Shown: piece by piece, positions 58,756 to 64,000 of the stretch
Numbering within the stretch: the first letter of the stretch is position 1
Layout of the letters: every line of letters starts with the position of its first letter
From: Sulfitobacter sp. HNIBRBA3233
GTDB lineage: Bacteria > Pseudomonadota > Alphaproteobacteria > Rhodobacterales > Rhodobacteraceae
Length of the DNA stretch: 64,000 nucleotides
Direction of reading: 5' to 3'
Assembly (NCBI RefSeq): GCF_040149665.1
Contig: NZ_JBEFLP010000006.1
Span: 1 to 64,000 of the forward strand
Position numbers and translations under genes: made by a program
The notes under the pieces: generated by a model
Database searches by the model: none
Told to the model about the DNA's origin: nothing
What the model saw: only the letters and a program-made list of their open reading frames with translations

Positions 58756-60342
58756 TCATATCATCTCCGCCGCTTTGGCGGCCTTGGCCTGGCGCTCCAG
58801 CTTCTTCTGGTTCAGCGCACGGAACTGCGGTTGCAGGTTCGGATCGCCCTCCCAGACACCGGCGGTATCGCCGGCGCCCACGCCCTCGAAGAAGGCTTTC
58901 ATACTGTCCATCCGGCCCTTGTTGGCCATCGCCGCGTTGATCACCTCGGCCAGCGACCCGGCGCCGGCCACGCCCATCAGGGGGCGCGCGGAAATCAGGT
59001 TGGTAAAGTAGAGCGACGGGATACCCATCTCCTTGCCCTTCTGGACGACCGGCGTGGTGCCGATGGCCAGATCGGGGCGGATCGCCTCCATCGCGGCACA
59101 GTCGTCTTCCAGCGAGGCGCGGAATTTCACCTTCACACCCTTGTCGGCCAGCCATTCGGCATCGGCGGCGGACCACGGCGATTTCGCGCAGGCGGTGCCG
59201 ACATAGGGCACATTCGCGCCGCTTTCGATCAGCAGACGCGCGACCAGAAGCTCTGATCCCTCATATCCCGACAGGGTGATCGTGCCGTTGATCGGGGCCG
59301 CGGCAAGCGCACCCCTGATCGCGGGCAGGAACTGGTTCTGCGCCTCGGCGATCCTGTCGGCACCGATGCCGAAGGCGTCGCCGATCGCGGCCAGCCACGC
59401 GGCGGTACCGTCATGACCCACGGGCGCGGAGCCCACGATAGGCCGGCCCGCGGCCTGAAACTCGCGCACGGCGGCGGTATAGAACGGATGGATGGCGGCC
59501 ACCGCCCCACAATCGAGCGCGGCATAAAGCTCGCGCCATTCGCGGCAGGGCACCACAGGACCGGCGGCCAGACCCAGAGGGGCCAGCATCTGCCCGATCA
59601 TCATCGGATCCGCCGGAAACATCTCGCCCAGCAGGCTGACGGTCGGGCGGTCGGAGGTGCCTGAGGCGGGCATCGGCACGGGGCCTGCCTTCACTTCCTC
59701 GCGGGCGTATTTCAGCATCGCACCGGCGAGCACGTCCTTCGCCTCAGCGTGGGTCGGAATACCGAAACCCGGCACGTCGATGCCGACGATGCGCACGCCG
59801 TTGATCTCGGACGGCAGCAGGCGCAGCGGCACACCAGACGCGGTCGGCACGCAGAGGTTTGTCACGACAATCGCATCATAGCGGTCGGGATCGGCCATAT
59901 CGTGCACAGCCTCGCGGATGTCTTCGAAAAGCTTCCCCGTCACCAGCGATTCCGAATTGAACGGAACGTATCCGACAGACCGGCGCGCGCCGTAGAAATG
60001 ACTGACAAAGGTCAGGCCGTAGACGCAACAGGCCGAGCCCGACAGAACCGTCGCGGTCCGCTTCATCCGCAACCCGACACGCAGGCTGCCGAAGGCGGGG
60101 CACATCGACTGCGGTTTGTCGTGCGGGCCCTGCGGATAGTCCTGCGCGAATTTCTCCAGAAGCTCGGCGTTGCCACCAAGGGCGGCGGCTTTCTTCATCT
60201 CGTCACCCGAGTGACAGCCCAGCCCGTCGGCGATGGGCGTATCGCGGTTTTCGACCGCGGTACCGGTGTCGACCTCGACGCGGTCCGCGTCATCGTACCT
60301 GCGTTCGCCGGTGGGCGTGCTGTCGGCTTCAAACGCTGTCAT
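58756..60342 (-). CDS. bchY: BchY, chlorophyllide a reductase subunit Y
   Basis: 528 aa, partner of BchZ. Cluster-ligating cysteines are in [18 protein letters not shown] and [34 protein letters not shown] holds another. The first 40 residues are acidic and variable. Overlaps bchX by 14 bp. Confidence 0.97.
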   Translation of the reverse strand: MTAFEADSTPTGERRYDDADRVEVDTGTAVENRDTPIADGLGCHSGDEMKKAAALGGNAELLEKFAQDYPQGPHDKPQSMCPAFGSLRVGLRMKRTATVLSGSACCVYGLTFVSHFYGARRSVGYVPFNSESLVTGKLFEDIREAVHDMADPDRYDAIVVTNLCVPTASGVPLRLLPSEINGVRIVGIDVPGFGIPTHAEAKDVLAGAMLKYAREEVKAGPVPMPASGTSDRPTVSLLGEMFPADPMMIGQMLAPLGLAAGPVVPCREWRELYAALDCGAVAAIHPFYTAAVREFQAAGRPIVGSAPVGHDGTAAWLAAIGDAFGIGADRIAEAQNQFLPAIRGALAAAPINGTITLSGYEGSELLVARLLIESGANVPYVGTACAKSPWSAADAEWLADKGVKVKFRASLEDDCAAMEAIRPDLAIGTTPVVQKGKEMGIPSLYFTNLISARPLMGVAGAGSLAEVINAAMANKGRMDSMKAFFEGVGAGDTAGVWEGDPNLQPQFRALNQKKLERQAKAAKAAEMI

Positions 60343-61348
60343 AGATCACCTCGAGGCTCTCTTTGGGTTCAGCGTTCTTTCCGCGCATGTCGGCATCCGT
60401 TGCAGGTTCAAGCGTGACGCCCGCACCGGTGTCGGATCCGTCGAAGAGCTCCAGCAACCCGTCCTGCGTCAGCGCCGAGGGGCGCATCGGCGGTGCCACG
60501 GCCACATTGTCGCCAAGGGCGGCGAACAGGGACCCCCATTCGCTCTCGGCGGTGCCGACGATCTGGTAGTTGGCGGATTTCTTGCGCAGATCGTCGTTTT
60601 GCGGGATCGAGGCAAGGACGGGAATATCGACTGCCTGGGCAAAGGCCTGCGCCTCGCCCGAGCCGTCGTCCTTGTTGATCACCAGCCCGGCGACGCCGAC
60701 GTTGCCCCCCAGCTTGCGGAAATATTCCACCGCCGAGCAGACGTTATTGGCCACGTAAAGCGATTGCAGATCGTTCGAGGCGACCAGAATGACCTTCTGC
60801 GCCATGTCCCGCGCGATGGGCAGGCCAAAGCCGCCGCAGACCACGTCACCGAGGAAATCGAGCAGGACGTAATCGAAGTCCCAATCGTGGAAGCCCAGTT
60901 TCTCCAGCAGTTCGAACCCGTGGATGATCCCGCGCCCGCCGCAGCCGCGCCCCACTTCGGGGCCGCCCAGCTCCATCGCGAACACGCCGCCGCGCTTGAA
61001 GCAGACATCGCCGATGGCGACCTCTTCACCGGCGAGCTTTTTCTTCGTCGACGTCTCGATGATCGTCGGGCAGGCCTTGCCGCCAAACAGCAGCGACGTG
61101 GTATCCGATTTCGGATCGCACCCGATCAGCAGCACACGCTTGCCCTGCTCGGCCATCATGTGGCTGAGGTTGGCGAGCGTGAAGCTCTTGCCGATGCCGC
61201 CCTTGCCGTAGATCGCGATGATCTGGGTCTTGGACGTCGGTTCGTCGTGAATGATGTCGGCAAGATCCTCGTGCGCCTCGTCGCGCAGGCGTTGGTCGAA
61301 GTCCTTGATGGTGCCGCCATCCTTGAGGTTGGGGATATCAAGTGTCAT
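60329..61348 (-). CDS. bchX: BchX, chlorophyllide a reductase iron protein
   Basis: 339-aa NifH-like ATP-dependent electron donor to BchYZ. P-loop [19 protein letters not shown] (about residues 45-63), and the cluster cysteines in [11 protein letters not shown] and [13 protein letters not shown]. The P-loop has Ser-Phe where BchL (23795-24694) has Ser-Thr, a BchX trait. Overlaps bchC by ATGA. Confidence 0.97.
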   Translation of the reverse strand: MTLDIPNLKDGGTIKDFDQRLRDEAHEDLADIIHDEPTSKTQIIAIYGKGGIGKSFTLANLSHMMAEQGKRVLLIGCDPKSDTTSLLFGGKACPTIIETSTKKKLAGEEVAIGDVCFKRGGVFAMELGGPEVGRGCGGRGIIHGFELLEKLGFHDWDFDYVLLDFLGDVVCGGFGLPIARDMAQKVILVASNDLQSLYVANNVCSAVEYFRKLGGNVGVAGLVINKDDGSGEAQAFAQAVDIPVLASIPQNDDLRKKSANYQIVGTAESEWGSLFAALGDNVAVAPPMRPSALTQDGLLELFDGSDTGAGVTLEPATDADMRGKNAEPKESLEVIYDSV

Positions 61349-62286
61349 GCGTGACCTTTCCAGTCGAGTATCATTTTGAGGCAGGCGGGATCGGAGAATG
61401 CCGCCTCGTAGGCTGCCGCCGCTTCCGTTGCGGGGCGGGTGTGGGTGATGAGGCCGTCAAGGCTCAGCGCGCCGGATTCGACCAGTTGCCGCGTGGCGGT
61501 CAGATCGTCGTGGCGCCACTCTGCCGCGATGCGGAAACGCGCCTCTTTCATGAAAGCGGGCGGGAAGGCAAAGCTCAGCCTGGCGCGGTAGAAACCGGCA
61601 AGAACGATCTCGCCGCCGCGGGCGATACGACCGATCAGCTGGGGCAGGATGTCATCCGCGCCCGAAGCGTCAAAGACGTGGCGATAGTCGGCGCGCGTGT
61701 CGTCGTCGGGGTGGACCACATTGTATCCCGCAGCACCGGTGTGGCGCGTGCGGTCAATCTCGTGGACCGTGGGCGCGGGCGCACCGGCGGCGACGGTCAG
61801 CCGCGCCAGCAGACGGCCCAGCGTGCCGTGGCCGACAATCAGGTCGGGCACTGCATTGCCTGGCCCCGCAATGGCGTGGCGGGCGGTCGCGGCCAGCGCC
61901 AGCAGCGCCCCGCTTGCACCGAAGCCGGGATCGATTCGGCATACGCGGTCGGCCTGCGACACCAGCGTGGACGACGCCGCCCCGAAAAGACCGAAGGCGC
62001 CGTTGTAGCAATTTGCACCGGGGACGAAAACGCGGTCTCCGGCTTTGAACCCCGTTCCGGCACCGGCTTCGACCACCTCTCCGGCGGCCTCGTATCCCGG
62101 CACCAGAGGATAGCCCATGCCCGGAAAGGGGGGCATCTCACCGCTCCAGAACAGCTTTTCCGTGCCCGTCGAAATCCCCGTGTGACTGACCTCAACCACC
62201 AGATCACCGGCGGCCGGCGCTTTCAGCGCCAGCGCATCGAGCCCCAGCTTGCGGGGTCCTTCCAGTATGACGGCGGTGGTTTGCAC
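61345..62286 (-). CDS. bchC: BchC, 3-hydroxyethyl bacteriochlorophyllide a dehydrogenase
   Basis: 313-aa zinc-type alcohol dehydrogenase-like enzyme oxidising the C3 hydroxyethyl to acetyl. Start GTG 62286 ([16 protein letters not shown]) with a strong GGAGG 9 nt upstream; the longer ATG 62337 frame has no support. [20 protein letters not shown] and [12 protein letters not shown] are family features. Two PpsR boxes 8 bp apart lie 63-106 bp upstream, the classic bchC promoter layout. Confidence 0.96.
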   Translation of the reverse strand: MQTTAVILEGPRKLGLDALALKAPAAGDLVVEVSHTGISTGTEKLFWSGEMPPFPGMGYPLVPGYEAAGEVVEAGAGTGFKAGDRVFVPGANCYNGAFGLFGAASSTLVSQADRVCRIDPGFGASGALLALAATARHAIAGPGNAVPDLIVGHGTLGRLLARLTVAAGAPAPTVHEIDRTRHTGAAGYNVVHPDDDTRADYRHVFDASGADDILPQLIGRIARGGEIVLAGFYRARLSFAFPPAFMKEARFRIAAEWRHDDLTATRQLVESGALSLDGLITHTRPATEAAAAYEAAFSDPACLKMILDWKGHA

Positions 62287-62348
62287 GTGGGGTTTCCTCC
62301 GGGTGGTGCGCCGCATCCTTGAGACTCGATGCGGCATTATTCTGCATC

Positions 62349-62392
62349 TGTAATTCTATCTATACATACCAATGTGTCAACTTGTATTGACA
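62349..62392. promoter_or_regulatory. Paired PpsR/CrtJ-type operators upstream of bchC
   Basis: TGTAATTCTATCTATACA (62349-62366) and TGTCAACTTGTATTGACA (62375-62392) both fit TGT-N12-ACA, separated by exactly 8 bp, as in the Rhodobacter bchC promoter. They lie between crtF and bchC, so bchCXYZ-puf has its own regulated promoter besides read-through from crtEF. Confidence 0.85.
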
Positions 62393-62413
62393 ACTATCTG
62401 GCGAAGACTCTCC

Positions 62414-63565
62414 TCAGGGCTTCCGCGCCGTCACGCAGGAGGTGACGAAAGGGCGGCGGGCGCGCGGCGTCTCGATCGCCGTGAAACCGGCCGTGCGGCA
62501 CAGCTGCGCGATCTCGTCCTGGGCGCGGGTCCGGCCCGTGCGCATCGCCATGGTATAAAGCGCGAAATAGGCATCCCCCGCCCGCGTGGGCCGCGCGCCC
62601 CCACTCATCGGTTCCGAGATGATCAGCCGCCCGCCAGCGGGCAGCGTGTCAAAGACCTGCGCCAGCAGGGCCGCGACCGTGTCGTCGGCGTGGTCGTAAA
62701 GAACCCGCACGAGGCTGATCGCATCGGCGCCGTCCGGCAGGCTGTCGGTCCGGAACGACCCGCCGACGATCTGGCTACGCTCGGCCAGACCGGCGGCGGC
62801 GAATCGTGCGGTGGCGGTGGGGGCGACCTGCGGCAGATCGAACAGCGTCAGCGCGATGCCCGGATGCCGCGCACCGACGGCGCAGAGGAAGGCCCCGGAC
62901 CCGCCGCCGATGTCCATCAGCCTGCGCACACCGCGCAGATCGACGGTGTCGAGCGTATCTTCGGCGACCAGCTGCTGGCTGTCGGCCATCAGGTCGGAAT
63001 AGACCTGCGTCTGCGCGGCATCCATGTCGCCGCCAAAGACATAGGGCCAGAAAGAGGCAAGTTCCGTCTGCGTCTCTCCGCGGAAGAAGGCGACGGGGTC
63101 GGCCAGATCGCGGTAGAGAACGTCGTGATGCGCGATCATCTGCGGCAGACCCGGCACGCCGACCAGCGCGGCGCCGGTCCGGCTCAGTGCGACACGGTTG
63201 CCGCGACGGCGCCGCAACAGACCCAGCGCGATACCCGCGCGCAGCAGCACCTCCATCCTGTCCGCAGGAACACCGCTGGCCGCAGCCAGCGCGGCGCCGG
63301 TGGCGGGGCCGCGCATCAGGTGGTCCAGTATACCCAGCTGCACGAGCGCCGACAGGATCTGGCTGTGGCAGAACCCTGCCAGCAGATCGAACATCGCGAC
63401 GCCCTCGCGCGCGACGATACCGCGGGTCAGGGGAAACCGGGCGGCCCACCGCTGGAACCTGCGCGAGGCCATCAGCCGCGCGCCCCATCCCGAGGCAGAG
63501 GCCGCAGGCCTCGACGAGGCGACGTGCGGAGGGGCGACCTGCGGCGTGGCGGCGCTGTCCGTCAT
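62414..63565 (-). CDS. crtF: CrtF, hydroxyneurosporene O-methyltransferase
   Basis: SAM-dependent methylation of the C-1 hydroxyl in spheroidene synthesis. 383 aa from ATG 63565, which overlaps the crtE stop. SAM motif [20 protein letters not shown], and [20 protein letters not shown] with [20 protein letters not shown] are present. An N-terminal wHTH-like dimerisation region precedes. Confidence 0.95.
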   Translation of the reverse strand: MTDSAATPQVAPPHVASSRPAASASGWGARLMASRRFQRWAARFPLTRGIVAREGVAMFDLLAGFCHSQILSALVQLGILDHLMRGPATGAALAAASGVPADRMEVLLRAGIALGLLRRRRGNRVALSRTGAALVGVPGLPQMIAHHDVLYRDLADPVAFFRGETQTELASFWPYVFGGDMDAAQTQVYSDLMADSQQLVAEDTLDTVDLRGVRRLMDIGGGSGAFLCAVGARHPGIALTLFDLPQVAPTATARFAAAGLAERSQIVGGSFRTDSLPDGADAISLVRVLYDHADDTVAALLAQVFDTLPAGGRLIISEPMSGGARPTRAGDAYFALYTMAMRTGRTRAQDEIAQLCRTAGFTAIETPRARRPFVTSCVTARKP

Positions 63566-64000
63566 CACTCGCCCGGGATCCGCGTGGCCTGCGCCGCGCG
63601 CCACTTGATCGGCGTCAGGGCTTCAGCCTGCGCATTGACCATCCGCGCCAGCATCTCTTCGCCGTCGCACTTCGGGATCGACGCGATCGCGCCGCCCAGA
63701 ATATCGCGCATCCGCCGGATCGCGCCATCGACGCCCAGTTCGGCAACCGCATTCGGACGTCCGTGTAGATCGTCCTGCCCCACGGGCTTGCCCAGCGTAT
63801 CCTCGTCGTAAAGCGCATCACGCAGATCGTCGGCGACCTGGAAGGCCTCACCGATCCGCGCGCCCAGTTCGATCCACGGGGCGCCGTCCTGTCCGCCCGC
63901 GATAGCGCCCATCTCGGTGGCGGCCATGAACAGCGCGCCGGTCTTGGCGGCGTGGTAGGCCGACAGGTCGACCTCGTCCTCGCTCTCCCACCCCTGCCCC
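63565..64000 (-). CDS. crtE: CrtE, geranylgeranyl diphosphate synthase, 5' end outside window
   Basis: Polyprenyl synthase making geranylgeranyl-PP for carotenoid and phytol. About 144 C-terminal residues are in the window; the frame stays open to the edge ([20 protein letters not shown] near 63960-63905). The second Asp-rich motif [18 protein letters not shown] is intact. First gene seen of the crtEF-bchCXYZ-puf superoperon. Confidence 0.95.
   Translation of the reverse strand, partial: GQGWESEDEVDLSAYHAAKTGALFMAATEMGAIAGGQDGAPWIELGARIGEAFQVADDLRDALYDEDTLGKPVGQDDLHGRPNAVAELGVDGAIRRMRDILGGAIASIPKCDGEEMLARMVNAQAEALTPIKWRAAQATRIPGE

Overview
The window is a nearly complete anoxygenic photosynthesis gene cluster (PGC) from an alphaproteobacterium, most likely a Roseobacter-clade (Rhodobacterales) aerobic anoxygenic phototroph. 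The genes support this: a type-II reaction centre (pufL, pufM, puhA), LH1 (pufB, pufA), a spheroidene-type carotenoid pathway with the oxygen-dependent CrtA, the aerobic Mg-protoporphyrin cyclase AcsF, and all bacteriochlorophyll-specific steps (bchIDH, bchM, bchF, bchLNB, bchXYZ, bchC, bchG, bchP). I see no bchE, bchJ or pucBA here. The puf operon ends in a pufX-type gene, not in the reaction-centre cytochrome gene pufC.

Layout. (1) 1-9406: crtD (5' end outside the window), crtC, tspO, crtB, crtI, then divergent crtA-bchI-bchD-bchO. (2) 9407-13363: a plasmid-type replication and partition module (parB, parA, a 620-bp origin-like region, Rep_3-type initiator) sits inside the PGC, so the replicon is probably extrachromosomal. 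(3) 13428-31668: hemE, hemC, a GNAT gene, hemA, then the minus-strand superoperon bchF-bchN-bchB-bchH-bchL-bchM-lhaA-puhA-puhB-puhC-orf-acsF-puhE-hemA. (4) 31926-34120: the regulators ppaA/aerR and ppsR. (5) 34163-46390: a 12-kb catabolic island with two MarR regulators, a reductase fused to a Rieske oxygenase alpha subunit, its beta subunit, a CoA ligase, a thiolase-fold protein, a DUF35-SDR fusion, a cyclase-family hydrolase, an SDR and a TRAP transporter. (6) 46579-52106: a second cobalamin-binding AerR-like protein, a cytochrome c2 gene, bchG, a PucC-family gene, bchP and idi. (7) 52182-64000, minus strand: crtE (5' end outside the window)-crtF-bchC-bchX-bchY-bchZ-pufQ-pufB-pufA-pufL-pufM-pufX-dxs.

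Working together: dxs, idi and crtE supply isoprenoid precursors. The crt genes turn geranylgeranyl-PP into spheroidene-type carotenoids. hemA, hemC and hemE feed protoporphyrin to the bch genes. puh, puf, lhaA and the second PucC-family gene build the RC-LH1 core, and cytochrome c2 is a likely electron donor. Ten TGT-N12-ACA boxes (the PpsR/CrtJ operator pattern) occur in the crtI-crtA, hemC, bchF-ppaA, bchG and bchC upstream regions, so PpsR with its AerR-like partners probably controls the cluster by oxygen and light. The catabolic island has its own MarR-like palindrome placed between a -35 and a -10 element.

The most unusual points are the replication module inside the PGC, the catabolic island inserted between ppsR and bchG, and the single polypeptide that joins an FMN/NAD/[2Fe-2S] reductase to a Rieske oxygenase alpha subunit. 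All assignments come from reading the sequence; no database search was possible.
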